Assembly (NCBI GenBank): GCA_004151065.3
Contig: NWUY0300006208.1
Coordinates: 64,757 to 75,540 of the forward strand
DNA from: Larix sibirica
Lineage: Eukaryota > Streptophyta > Pinopsida > Pinales > Pinaceae
Reading direction: 5' to 3'
Length of the DNA: 10,784 nucleotides
Of the stretch, positions 1 through 8,217 are shown piece by piece; position 1 is the first letter of the stretch; the number at the start of each line of letters is the position of its first letter. Under the pieces are notes generated by a model. That model was not told the DNA's origin. It worked only from the letters and a program-made list of their open reading frames with translations, and did not search any database. Position numbers and translations under genes: made by a program.

Positions 1-55
1 TATCATCATCAGCGCCGTGGAGAACAGTGGGGCTGGTCCTGTTGTTGGTCCTGAT

Positions 56-757
56 GCAATCAACCTTAGCTTCAACAATCCTGAGGAAACTATGCAGGGA
101 ATCAACCTTTCCAGACAAGGTTTCGAAATAATATTTCATTTTACTTCTACTGCTTCGAACTTTCGAGTTCGAGATTTGAACAAAGGTGGCGAGATGGGAA
201 ATACCTTTTTTCAATTTAGAGTATTCTCCTCTAAGCTAGCGAACCTGTGTTTCTAGTTCAAGAACATGCAAGAAAACCCTCGGGGATGGGCTATCAGGTC
301 CTTGTGGGGAGCCCAAGTTCACGAACTCACTGGTATCCCCAACATGGTGCATCCAGTTTCTGCCGCTGCCCGTCTCTTCGGAGTTTCCACGAGCAAACTG
401 CGACACATAACCACAATTGTTTTGGCCAAGTCCCACTTCCAAAAGACGCCAATTCGTGTCGCTAATCGGTTCGCTTGAGTGCCCACTGTGAACTTACAGC
501 CCAGAATCCTTGTTGCTCTGTCCTCACCCCCCGTCGGGATGAGCCCATCTTCTGCCATTGCCAGAGTCATATCCACGAAAATCATTTTGCACCAGACCCC
601 CAACATGAGGAGCCTGTTTCTCAGAGCCACCGTGCCCTTACACCACATCGAGAGAAGACATATATCTCTTCATTGTGACCCCCGTCAAATTAGCCTGGAC
701 ATGCTTCCTGCAATGTTTGCATTGTAGCATAGGAGTGTACTGACCAACGTCTTCCAT
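56..757 (-). pseudogene. Reading frame 3' of RNase H in LINE-A, CxxC plus coiled coil
   Basis: I do not recognise this product. From ATG at 757 one frame can be followed to the left end with stops after SSLDVV (638), after DSGL and after LETQVR (236-238). It begins MEDVGQYTPMLQCKHCRKHV, with a CxxC that could be half of a zinc-binding site. A Gly/Ser/Asn-rich stretch follows, then WMHHVGD. After the stop at 236 the frame continues with LRGEYSKLKKGISHLATF, which keeps the heptad pattern seen in copy B. The same frame, with different stops, is present in copy B. It could be a third ORF, a captured sequence in the 3' region, or chance. Exact ends are uncertain. Confidence 0.45.
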
Positions 758-1103
758 ACTAACAAGTAGAAAAAAACACAACACTTGGTGCAAAGGGATG
801 AGCAAGATGCCAAAAATGTCACCTTCAAACATGATATAAGTTGCGTTGTCCTCGAAGCTTGGTTGCAATGAATTATCGCATGCAAGCTAGGTGTATTCGG
901 TCAAGGGAGGCCACCGTTTGTGCTTGGAGGACGCGCGAGAGGATCTAGGGGGGTAGGGAAATCCCAATGCAATCTTAGCATTAAACACAAACAAATCATG
1001 GTTGATTCCAAAGTTAGAGGGGTAGTGGGGTAAAACCCAATCCGAGAGGGTGCACATAGAAGGCGTGTCCATAAATATCCAATGCAAACGAGGAGGGGGA
1101 GGG
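758..1103 (-). other. LINE-A spacer between RNase H stop and the 3' frame
   Basis: About 350 bases downstream of RNase H with no coding I can support. It is collinear with about 8920-9257 of copy B. Copy B lacks seven bases that copy A has at 1078-1084, an indel that would break any frame. The run of G at 948-953 and at 1093-1098 is shared by both copies. I see no known motif. Confidence 0.6.
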
Positions 1104-1560
1104 TTATGGAACCCAATTGTTAGCCGATATTTGTTCATTGATGATCAATATACCACATTCCAAGCCGGCTCCAATGTTGGCCATGGTGTCGGCTTGCTGA
1201 TTATTGTGACTCGAGACATTAAGGAAGGAGGTAGTGTTGAAATCCTTGACCATGAACATGAAGTGATGATGGAGGTTTGAGACCGGTTTTTGATGAGTTT
1301 TGGCTAGATCCATGGCTTCCCTGATAACCAACATTGAATCTCCAATAGTGATGAGATCCTTGACATATGCATTCCTAGATATATCCATATCTTTGAGTAA
1401 TGCGAGCCATTCTGCATCATTATCGGTCCTTTTGCCGATTCCCCAGGCGATGTCTTTCACATTGTTTCCCTTGGATCCAAAGAGGACTCCTCCCACACTT
1501 TCCAACCTAGGGTTTCCCTTTGAGGCACCATCGAAAAAGATAATATGAATGCCAAGAGTC
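1104..1560 (-). other. RNase H domain at the C terminus of LINE-A ORF2
   Basis: The frame runs open to TAG at 1104. FDGASKGNP (Asp codon 1532-1530), then NDAEWLALL (Glu), ITIGDSMLVI (Asp) and VSSHNNQQADTMANIGAG (His and final Asp) reproduce the D-E-D-H-D catalytic pattern of plant-type RNase H. The enzyme removes element RNA from RNA-DNA hybrids. This is the only ORF2 domain of copy A that is uninterrupted and has all catalytic residues, although it is separated from the rest by a frameshift near 1735. Confidence 0.9.
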
Positions 1561-1989
1561 TTGACCCAAAGCTGTAGTTCCTATGGTTCCATTATGATGT
1601 GCCAATTTTGTGGCTTATGACTCTTGGAGGGAAGAGACGAAGTGGGAATAGGGGGGATCAAGAGGTCAACCACCCAATTTTTCTCTTCCACATTTAGAGG
1701 TTCATTGCCAATGTTTTTCATAATTATTGAGAGAGGGAATCAATCCAAATATATTTTGAAGAAGAGAGGAATTTACTAGGGGTGGCTCTAATACCTTCAA
1801 AAATATCCTTGTTTCCGGCGGTCCAAAATTTCCAGCAGATGAATTTTGGAAAAGCTACCCAAGCTCTTTTGAAGTCCGGCTTCCTGGATAGTGAGTTATG
1901 GTAGTAAAGATTCCAATTGGAAAAGAGATCATTCCAATTGGTAGGGAGGATGAGATTTGGTTGGATTTCCATGTATTCCCGATGCCAGA

Positions 1990-2260
1990 ACTCTTGTGAG
2001 AAGCTATAATCCATAAATAGGTGGTCAATCGTTTCCTCCGCCTCCTTGTAAAGAACACATCTAGTTGGCCCTTCGATCCCCCTTTCTTGAGATTCTCAGC
2101 TGTGAGAGCCTTTATGTGAGAAAGTGTCTAGCTGAAGACGTTTACTTTCGGGATCCCATCCTTGTCCCAGAGTCTTTTCCACTTGTTATCCTTGTTACGC
2201 CGATTACTAAGGGCGTCAAGAAGCCCATAGCCCTCCTTAATAGAGTAAGTGCCTGCCCCA
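1990..2260 (-). other. zf-RVT zinc-binding region of LINE-A ORF2
   Basis: This region lies between the RT thumb and RNase H and aligns with the better preserved copy-B version. Visible elements are DKDGIPKV, the helix TLSHIKALTAENL, then CVLY, IDHLF and MDYSFSQEFW. Of the usual C-x2-C...H...C ligands, the second and last cysteines are Tyr here. TAG at 2128-2130 replaces a Trp codon that copy B keeps, and a one-base loss near 2080 shifts the frame. The domain is thought to help bind nucleic acid. Confidence 0.75.
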
Positions 2261-3149
2261 GCCACATTTGTCTCTCAAATTTTGATGGATGGGAAGAGAA
2301 CCATGAAACTAAGAGAGAAGCGATCGATAATCATGAAGAAAGTGATCCAGGAGCTCCAGATTTAGCCATCCCGTCCATCGACCTTGGTTGGACCAAGAGG
2401 ACAAATAAAAAAGGGTGTAAATGTTAGCTTGATCCATCCAGCATCTCAAATCGCGGAATTCATGGAGAGAGTTCGCAGGAGGACTGGAACAAAATTTGTC
2501 CTTACAAATTTGGATTTGCTTACCATTGCCACAGATCCACGACAAGTTGCTTTGAATGATGAAGGCCACATGTTTGCAGAGGTTCCAGATAGCAGACCCT
2601 TGTTTCTCCTTGTCAATATTATCCACACATCGGTTTTTACCACCTGTCATGTATTTTTTATGGAGAATTTCCTTCCACCAAGATTTTTTCCCTGAAATGA
2701 TCCTCCAGAGAATTTTGGCATGGAGGGCAAGGTTCATATATGAAGGATATTTGATCCTCGCACCTCCATAAATTTTGGATCTGCACACTATATCCCAGTT
2801 GATCAAATGGAACTTTTTGGAAAGGTTGGGTTTCCCTCCCTGCCATAAGAAATTCCTGAGCTGTTTAGTAATTTCCAACATCACTGCTTTGGGTGCTAGA
2901 GAAATGGAACAATCATATAGAGGATAGGCCGAAAGAATGGAGTTGATCAGGACCAGTTTGCCAGCGGGATTTAGCCAATGGGAGCCCAAGAGTTGATTTT
3001 ATTTTTGATTTTATCAATTATCCCTTTCCAGTCTACAAATCTTTTTCTACCTTTGAATATTGGGATGCCAAGTTAGTTAAAAGAGTTCCAGGTTCCGATA
3101 CCTTCAAAACCTAGAATTCGTGCAATTCTTGCAAGAACCCCATGGGGGC

Positions 3150-3990
3150 AGTTCCAACTGTATATTTTGGATTTGGCTGAGTTGACATTGCCATCAGAAG
3201 CTTTAAGGAAGGTGATTAGGACATGATTGAATCTAACAACAATAGTAATGGAGGTTTCCCCAAGGAAAATAGTGTCATCAGCAAACTGGGAGTGGTTGAC
3301 CGGCTTGATGCCTATAACAATTTTTATTCCCTTTAGTTCTCCCGAGGCTTGCAGGGTGTGGAGTTTCCTACTCATAGAATCAGAAACAAGGAGATAAAGA
3401 AAAGGAGATAAAGGGAAGCCTTGGCGTAGACCTAAGGAAGCCTAAAATAATTTGTTTGATCTACCGTTGACTAAGGGATAAATTCATGGACTGCTGATGC
3501 ACGCTTTAATCCATCTTACGAATATTCTAGAGAAAGCAAACTTGATCATGATATCAAAAATAAAATTATGGTTTACACAATCAAAGGAATTTTCCATGTC
3601 AAGTTTGATGGCCATACCTTGATGCTTCTTATCAATGCTGGAGTGTATTGATTCTTGTACGATGATGATGTTGTCCAAGATTTGGAGACCGACAATGAAT
3701 CCCCCCTAGGATTCAGAGATGAGATTTCCCATGAATTTTTCCATTCTGGTGGCAAGGATCTTAAAGAGGATTTTATAGGAGGTATTGCAAAGAGAAATAG
3801 GCCTGAAGAGGTCAATGAAGCAATGAGTTTTTTCTTTCGGGATTAAGGCTAGGAAGGAGGAGTTGGTAGCCCCGCCTATTTTTTCTTTCTTCCTGGTCCA
3901 GTTGAGCATACTTTTCAGATCATCTTTAATGATCTTCCAGGCATCCCGATAAAAGTTGATGGTGAATCCATCGAGGCCAGGAGCCTTGTC
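3150..3990 (-). other. Reverse transcriptase domain (RVT_1) of LINE-A ORF2
   Basis: The blocks run in order: KAPGLDGFTINFY near 3987, FLALIPK near 3855, FRPISLCNTSYKI, then KLDMENSFD with the first catalytic Asp at 3600-3598, GLRQGFPLSPFLYLL, and FADD at 3285-3274 carrying the other two catalytic Asp. All three catalytic residues are still encoded. Stops at 3706 (in SESxGGF), 3484 and 3442 cut the domain into four pieces. Palm motifs and spacing match non-LTR rather than LTR-type reverse transcriptases. Confidence 0.93.
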
Positions 3991-4669
3991 GGATTGGAGG
4001 GACCAGATGGCATTCACAATTTCGTGCTCTAGAATTGGTTTAGAGAGGTCTCTATTAGCGCTATCCGAAACAAGATTGGGGATGCTTTCCAAAATATCAG
4101 CTTGTGCTTCAGGGTCAGTATCCCCACTATCCCTAAAGGGCTCGCTAAAATGATTGAAGGCATGCTCTTTTAAGTCTTCTTGTCCACTGACGCTTTCTCC
4201 ATTCTGATTTTTTAGCTCTCTAATAGCGTTCTGGATACGTCGAGCCTTAGCCTGGTTATGAAAGTATTTTGTGTTGCTGTCACCTCCCTTAATCCAAAGC
4301 TGTCTAGATTTAAGTCTCCAGATTTCCTCTTCCTGCTTGGACGCACTGAGGATTTTCGAATCTAAGTCTTTTTCCTGTCTTAAAGCAGCCGCCGTCACCT
4401 CCTCTGACTCCATTAGTCGGTGAAGCTTGACGAGCTCATCTTGTAGGTTAAGTTTAGATTGACAAGGATTTTTAAAGGAGGACTTGGCCCAGCTCTTGAG
4501 TGCCAATTCGACAGTTTTGAGTTTGGATTCCCAAATGAAACTGGGAGATCCAAAGAAGCACGAGTTCTAGGATTTACTGACAATATAAAAAAAGGAGGGT
4601 TTCTGAAGCCAGAGAGGATTGAAGTAGAAGGGGATAGGCCCAAGGTTTTTAGGAGGAGAGAGGGAGAGA

Positions 4670-5364
4670 GAGATAGGTCTGTGGTCAGAGGCAGCATAGG
4701 GAAGAGTGAATGAGCAAGCAATTAGATCAGAATGAAGGAAAGATGAGCTTACTAAGAAACGATCCATCTTGGCCACATTGTGCCCAATTCCGCTTCTCTT
4801 GTTGCTCTAGGTATATTTCCCATTTTTGAGTGGAATATCCATGAGGTCCAGATCATCCAATAGGTCCTCAAGATTTTCAACAAAAGGGTCACGACCAATG
4901 TTGCCTCCTCACTTCTCTTGTTGAGATTTTGTGACATTGAAATCTCTAGCGATGATGAGATTTTTCCCTTGCATGCTATCCTTAAGGTTGTTGGGATCTT
5001 CCCAGAACTTGATCTTATCCCTGTAGTGAGTGGGGCCATAAACATTGCAGATATAGAAATGGTTGTTGCTGCCATTTTCCTTTATTTCAGATAGCAACCA
5101 ATGGCTGTTCTCGGAGGAAGAAAGAATTAAAAAATTAAGGGAGATCAGAGTGGAAATACCCTCAGAGGCCCCGCGAGCACTGGGAGCAGAGCCATGGCAA
5201 TTCTTCCAGAGGGAGCGTGAGAGGGCCATGATCTCTACGTCCAACATTTTGGTCTCTTGGATTAGCATGAGATTGGGATTTTCAGATTTGATTATATTTT
5301 TGATTGCTTCCACTTTGTTCAGCTTGCCAAGACCCCTGCAGTTCCAAGAGACAACTAGAATTAC
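4670..5364 (-). other. APE-type endonuclease (EEP) domain of LINE-A ORF2
   Basis: Motifs appear in family order. SWNCRG (Asn codon 5343-5341) and LIQETK supply the metal-binding Asn and Glu. ARDFNVT corresponds to the GDFN motif with Gly changed to Arg but Asp and Asn kept. SDHRP (about 4689-4675) is the C-terminal Asp-His pair. The domain normally makes the first-strand nick at T-rich targets. TGA at 4909 and TAG at 4807, the latter in the YTxSNK motif where this family has Trp, break the frame. Identification is secure and activity is excluded. Confidence 0.9.
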
Positions 5365-6244
5365 TTCTTGGCTAATAGAGATCCTTCTCGGGACCTGCCA
5401 TCTTTAGCTCCACTCTGAGATTTGGTATTATGAAGTAGTTTCATATCTTCCAATATTTTTTGTCTACCTAGGTCGATCTCTCTTTTGGCCTCAAGTTCTC
5501 TATGATATCTTTGTGATTTCCTACCTTTGGTGTTTGGGGCTGGCTGCACCGTATCCATTTCCTCAAGAGATTTCGAGGATTTGTCCAGAGACGAGGAGAG
5601 TGGGATGAAGTTACTCTTCACCTTATCATCCCATGAACCACCCGGGGTGATGGAACCGCCAATGTTTACGCCAATCAACTCTTCTCCGGGGGAAGAAGAG
5701 GGGATTTCTTCCCTTCTAGGTTCAACTGTGATTTCCCCTTCTTCTGTAGGCAGATCTTGGAATCTATTGGAGGATGGTCCTTCCTTGGCTTCAGGGGAGA
5801 TTTATACAATGTTTTTGGCTTGAATCCCTTTGTTAGAGGGGGGGGCAGGAGTAATTTTTTTCCCTTCTTGATCTGTTGCCATCCTTCCTCTTGAGCTCTC
5901 TCTGGGGCTTCTTGAGCTTCCTTAGTGTAGTTTTTGACAAAATGTCCATATTCGTGAAACTTTTTGCATTTGAAAGGAAACTGCTCGTAATCAACCTTAT
6001 GCATATGCTCCCATCCATCCATAAGTAAGTTGAATTCCTCCGAAAGACCCTTCTCTAGATCTACTTCAACACAGATTTGGGAATAGTAGAACAAGACCCC
6101 CTTGTGGTAAAGTGGGACACATGGAGAAAACTTGCTAGAAGAAGATTTAATATTTGGAAGAAAAGGGTAATTTCTCGAAGGAGATGTAACAATTGTTCGG
6201 TCAACCAATCGGTCTATCGAAAAATTCACCTTTTCGACTAGCAC
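5361..6244 (-). pseudogene. LINE-A ORF1 remnant, gag-like nucleic-acid-binding protein
   Basis: This is the C-terminal part of a plant LINE gag-like protein (DUF4283/zf-CCHC_4 type), which in this class binds element RNA in a ribonucleoprotein. Frame one runs from about 6244 to a TGA at 5675. It shows a segment reading QICVEVDLEKGL, then DYEQFPFKC and a CCHC knuckle, then a basic, proline-rich tail. The reading then moves by one base at a C-run near 5690 and continues in a second frame (IGVNIGGSITPGG onwards, Lys/Arg-rich) to TAA at 5361. The frame is closed upstream by TAG at 6263-6265 and there is no convincing ATG, so the N-terminal domain is missing. The ORF1 stop sits directly on the start of ORF2, the usual compact arrangement. 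Confidence 0.8.
5927..5968 (-). other. Degenerate CCHC zinc knuckle in LINE-A ORF1
   Basis: The residues read CKKFHEYGHFVKNY. The spacing fits C-x2-C-x4-H-x4-C, but the second cysteine is Phe and the last is Tyr, so only the first Cys and the His remain. In functional gag proteins all four ligands bind zinc and help hold RNA. Two lost ligands mean this knuckle should not fold. Confidence 0.8.
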
Positions 6245-6245
6245 T

Positions 6246-6658
6246 TCCCAAGCATTACACGCCTACACTTCACATAGTAAGTGGATAGAAAATTCTGGGT
6301 GTACTCATCACATGGCTAAGAATGATTCTATGTTCTCTTCCTTAAGTGAAGTTGCAAAACAAAAGATTTATGTAGTTGATGATTATGCTCTTAAAGTCAT
6401 TGGATATGGAGATGTTCAATTTTGATGTGGTAGAATTTCTAATGTCTATTGCGAGCCTAGCTTGACTGCAAATATGTTGTTGGTAACACAAATCACCTAG
6501 AACGGAAAGACTTTAAGTTTTGGTTAGATTGGTTTGTTGTAGAAGACCTAAAAACTGCGGGGTGGCCTATTTTTGTTGGATACTTCGATCCTAAGGATAG
6601 GATGTACAAGCTTTGTGATTCTCCCAGTCAAAATTCATGCCCAACTGCACTCATTGCA
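6246..6658 (+). pseudogene. Copia protease remnant and downstream linker
   Basis: Frame one shows W-I-E-N-S-G-C-T-H-H-M at 6282 onwards. Copia aspartic proteases have D-S/T-G at this site; here the Asp is Asn (AAT), which removes the catalytic residue. The frame continues with IYVVDDYALKVIGYGDVQ, is stopped by TGA at 6423 and TAG at 6498, and shifts near 6515 into a second frame (FWLDWFVVEDL, then FDPKDRMYKL), which is stopped by TAG at 6659. In this family the protease cleaves the gag-pol polyprotein. Confidence 0.8.
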
Positions 6659-7054
6659 TAGACTAGGACATTTGAATTTTTGTATTTGGAAGATGATGGT
6701 AGTATAGAACATGGTTACTATCTTACTAAATATTGTTCCACCTGATCGAGTATGTGTTCTTGTAAAGCATCACCAGGCACCCTTTAATTCAAGAAAAGCG
6801 TGGCAAGCACATGAACCACTGGAATTGGTTCACAATGATATTTGTTGTATGAACAATCCTTCACTTGCAGGTGATAAGTATATCTTGACGTTTATTAATG
6901 ACTTCTGCAGGTTTACATGGGTCTATTTCCTTAAGAATAAAAGTCATGTCTTTGAAACACTTAAAGAATTTAAGGCTTTAGTTGAGAAGCAGTGTGGTCG
7001 AACTATTAATTTTTTAAGGTTTGAAAATGGTGGAGAGTATGTGAGAAAATAATT
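6645..7054 (+). pseudogene. Copia pre-integrase and integrase core remnant
   Basis: HRLGHLN near 6657-6677 is the GAG_pre-integrs motif, whose histidines form part of the HHCC zinc site. After TAG at 6705 the frame is open to 7054. It reads NIVPPDRVCVLVKHHQAPF, where one of the paired cysteines is missing. LELVHNDIC follows, carrying the first catalytic Asp, then KYILTFINDFCRFTWVYFL and LRFENGGEYV. The residue before NGGEY is Glu where the family has the second catalytic Asp. TAA follows GEYVRK, and similarity (FEGYL) goes on a few codons beyond. Integrase inserts the cDNA into the genome; this copy is inactive. Confidence 0.88.
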
Positions 7055-7094
7055 TGAAGGATACCTATTGTAATGACTAAGGGGGTCTCTATTC

Positions 7095-7450
7095 TATCCG
7101 CAACGTTAAAATTTCAAAATTGTAATAAAATTATTACGAGTTCGTAAATTTTCACGCGGCAGATGGATTCAAAATCCATCTCTAGCGTTAAAATTTATGA
7201 AATAGTAATATTTTATTGACAAAATTGCAATCATCCATTGTTCCGTTAAAATTTACGAAATTGTAATATTTTATTTTCAAAATTTCAATTATCCATTGTT
7301 TGGACAATGATTGCAATTTTGACAATAAAATATTAAAATTTCATACATTTTAATGGAACAATGGATGATTGAAATTTTGACAATAAAATATTACAATTTA
7401 TCCATCTGCAGCATTAAAACTTATGAAATTGTAAAATTTTATTGTCAAAA
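7095..7450. repeat. Foldback (inverted-repeat) element of AT-rich units, MITE-like
   Basis: The sequence folds on itself around 7300-7303. ATTGT (7295-7299) faces ACAAT (7304-7308). Outward, 7229-7244 is the exact reverse complement of 7355-7370, and 7211-7236 matches 7363-7389 with two mismatches. Pairing resumes at 7157-7166 with 7402-7412 after a gap of about 35 bases that is missing from the right arm. Weaker pairing continues to about 7100 and 7450. Within each arm a unit of about 60 bases recurs (a GTTAAAATTTA stretch, then ATTTTATT, then CCAT). No coding, and no clean terminal repeat or target duplication, is visible, so a MITE is only one option. Confidence 0.7.
7162..7180. repeat. 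Small perfect hairpin inside the left foldback arm
   Basis: GATGGATT at 7162-7169 and AATCCATC at 7173-7180 are exact reverse complements around a 3-base loop. It lies next to the stretch absent from the right arm, so it may mark where that arm was shortened. Confidence 0.75.
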
Positions 7451-7454
7451 TTAT

Positions 7455-7520
7455 CCATTGTTAGATTTTTTCAATATAAGTTAATAACCATTGTGAGATT
7501 TCATCAATATAAATGAATAA
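7455..7520. repeat. 33-bp tandem direct duplication
   Basis: 7455-7487 and 7488-7520 are adjacent 33-base units that match at 28 of 33 positions without gaps. Both begin CCATTGT and contain TCAATATAA. The first half of the unit overlaps the end of the foldback, so the unit may derive from its edge. Confidence 0.75.
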
Positions 7521-7795
7521 GTATATAATTCGATGTCCTTATAATCAAATATTTGTCGATTAACCTTATTATATATAAAGTTCAAAACCCTTATATATAT
7601 AATTAATTTTATGATATATAAATGAAAGCCCTTATGATATTATATTAAAACCCTCTCCTTCCCCTACCATTATCATATATAAGTTAATGTATACGATATA
7701 GTTTAATAATATATATAAGTTAATATATAGAGTAGATTTATAATATGATATATAGTTAATATATTAATATATTAACTAATATATATTATTAATTA
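7521..7795. repeat. AT-rich non-coding DNA with palindrome
   Basis: No gene is supportable here. The stretch is mostly A and T with repeated TATAA, AGTTAATATAT and CCTTAT words (CCTTAT at 7537, 7564, 7589 and 7630). Positions 7753-7778 form a perfect 26-base palindrome. Only the stretch 7651-7670 is C-rich. The left side abuts the tandem duplication and the right side abuts the poly(T) that marks the end of LINE-B. Confidence 0.6.
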
Positions 7796-7802
7796 TTTTT
7801 TT
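7796..7802 (-). other. Short poly(A) tail of LINE-B
   Basis: Seven T on the plus strand lie between AT-rich flank and the conserved element end. This is short for a fresh LINE insertion and suits an old one that has lost part of its tail. Because the flank is itself AT-rich the exact limit is uncertain by a few bases. Confidence 0.55.
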
Positions 7803-8217
7803 ACAGTAACGGGTAATAAGATTTTATATTAAAAAGAAGGATGAGTTTACAAAAAGGTGGGAATATTGGTCCCAAAAAAGGAGAGTTGTCAAGACAAACT
7901 CATCAACTTCCAGTCTTTGCATGTCATACACAATCCCTATTCTTTGAGAACTGAAAGTTTGTACAAAATTTCCTAGAATGAAACTGCAGAAGAAATACAT
8001 CACGAGGTATATGGGCTAGCTTCTACAAGCTTAAACAAAGAAAAGGAGACATCCATTACAAAAAAGGTTTTGTAAAAACCAAGAACGATTTGACAGAGAA
8101 GCTTCAATTGTCATGGAGCTGAAGAATGTTCTTCTCCTTGCTCCCAGCTGCAACACCTGCATTATCATCATCAGCGCCGTGGAGAACAGTGGAGTTGGTC
8201 CTGTTGTTGGTCCTGAT
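7803..8217 (-). other. LINE-B 3' untranslated region and 3' terminus
   Basis: The minus-strand sequence after the TGA at 8218 runs through T-rich, non-coding DNA to AATATAAAATCTTATTACCC, then GTTACTGT and the A-run at 7802-7796. In plant LINEs the end of the 3' UTR is what the reverse transcriptase recognises. The T-rich, AATATAAA-containing end just before the A-run suits a transcript end. Only 8163-8217 of this can be compared with copy A, since the rest of that copy lies outside the window. Confidence 0.65.

Larger units (their letters stand above)
1104..5364 (-). pseudogene. LINE-A ORF2 remnant: endonuclease, reverse transcriptase, zf-RVT, RNase H
   Basis: This is the polyprotein that would nick target DNA and copy the element RNA there (target-primed reverse transcription). 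One frame can be followed from about 5364 to 2990, interrupted by stops at 4909 (TGA), 4807 (TAG), 4567 (TAG), 3706 (TAG), 3484 (TGA), 3442 (TAG) and 3073 (TAA). A one-base loss in a G-run near 2990 moves it to a second frame that ends at TAG 2309. Further shifts follow between 2309 and 2160, near 2080 and near 1735, before the RNase H frame ends at 1104. The first codon after the ORF1 stop is GTA rather than ATG, followed closely by VVSWNCRGLGKLNKVEA. Residues before RT include GGDSNTKYFH, a conserved linker in plant LINE ORF2. Domains are listed separately. Confidence 0.9.
1..6242 (-). mobile_element. LINE (L1-like non-LTR retrotransposon) copy A, 5'-truncated and decayed
   Basis: On the minus strand the order is gag-like ORF1, endonuclease, reverse transcriptase, zf-RVT, RNase H and a 3' region, which is the order known for plant L1-like LINEs that carry RNase H. 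There are no LTRs. The right limit is where ORF1-like coding stops and copia-like coding on the other strand begins, near 6242. ORF1 lacks its N-terminal half, so the copy appears 5'-truncated, as is common after incomplete reverse transcription. The left edge of the window cuts the 3' region. By comparison with copy B, about 370 bases of tail should lie outside. Stops and frameshifts in every domain mean the copy cannot be autonomous. The endpoint at 6242 is inferred from the switch in coding, not from a target-site duplication. Confidence 0.9.
6243..7072 (+). mobile_element. Ty1/copia LTR-retrotransposon fragment, internal region only
   Basis: Plus-strand coding resembles the copia pol order protease, pre-integrase, integrase. 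It starts directly against the LINE-A ORF1 end, reading SHSKWIENSGCTHHMAK, and fades after about 7072. No LTR, primer-binding site, reverse transcriptase or RNase H of this element is seen, so it is a fragment of under 1 kb. The simplest reading is that LINE-A inserted into this older copia copy and the upstream gag part lies left of the window. That is an inference, since the other junction is not visible. Confidence 0.85.

Noticed and set aside
319-648. Minus-strand open frame of 109 codons in the LINE-A 3' region
   Set aside because: The counterpart in copy B (8628-8813) is cut short, while the CxxC/coiled-coil frame keeps its key residues in both copies. I favour the latter, though only weakly over the first half.
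638-868. Hydrophobic stretch (IFGILLIPL...LCFFLLV) as a membrane segment at the start of the 3' frame in copy A
   Set aside because: A one-base difference in the T-run separates it from the ATG frame in copy B, so it is not a shared part of the same protein.
887-1138. Minus-strand open frame just after RNase H, also present in part at 9048-9233
   Set aside because: A seven-base indel between the copies at 1078-1084 falls inside it, and the product is low in recognisable features.
2065-2427. Plus-strand open frame of 120 codons
   Set aside because: It lies antisense to the zf-RVT and linker part of LINE-A ORF2, which has recognisable motifs and a copy-B counterpart. The plus frame is not preserved in copy B.
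5063-5407. Plus-strand open frame of 114 codons
   Set aside because: It is antisense to the endonuclease motifs SWNCRG and LIQETK and has no motif of its own.
6243-7080. LTRs for the copia fragment
   Set aside because: No direct repeat with TG...CA ends, primer-binding site or polypurine tract was seen near either edge; only internal coding remains.
7081-7470. DNA transposon with defined terminal inverted repeats
   Set aside because: The outer ends near 7095 and 7450 pair poorly and I find no convincing target-site duplication. Only the foldback itself is supported.
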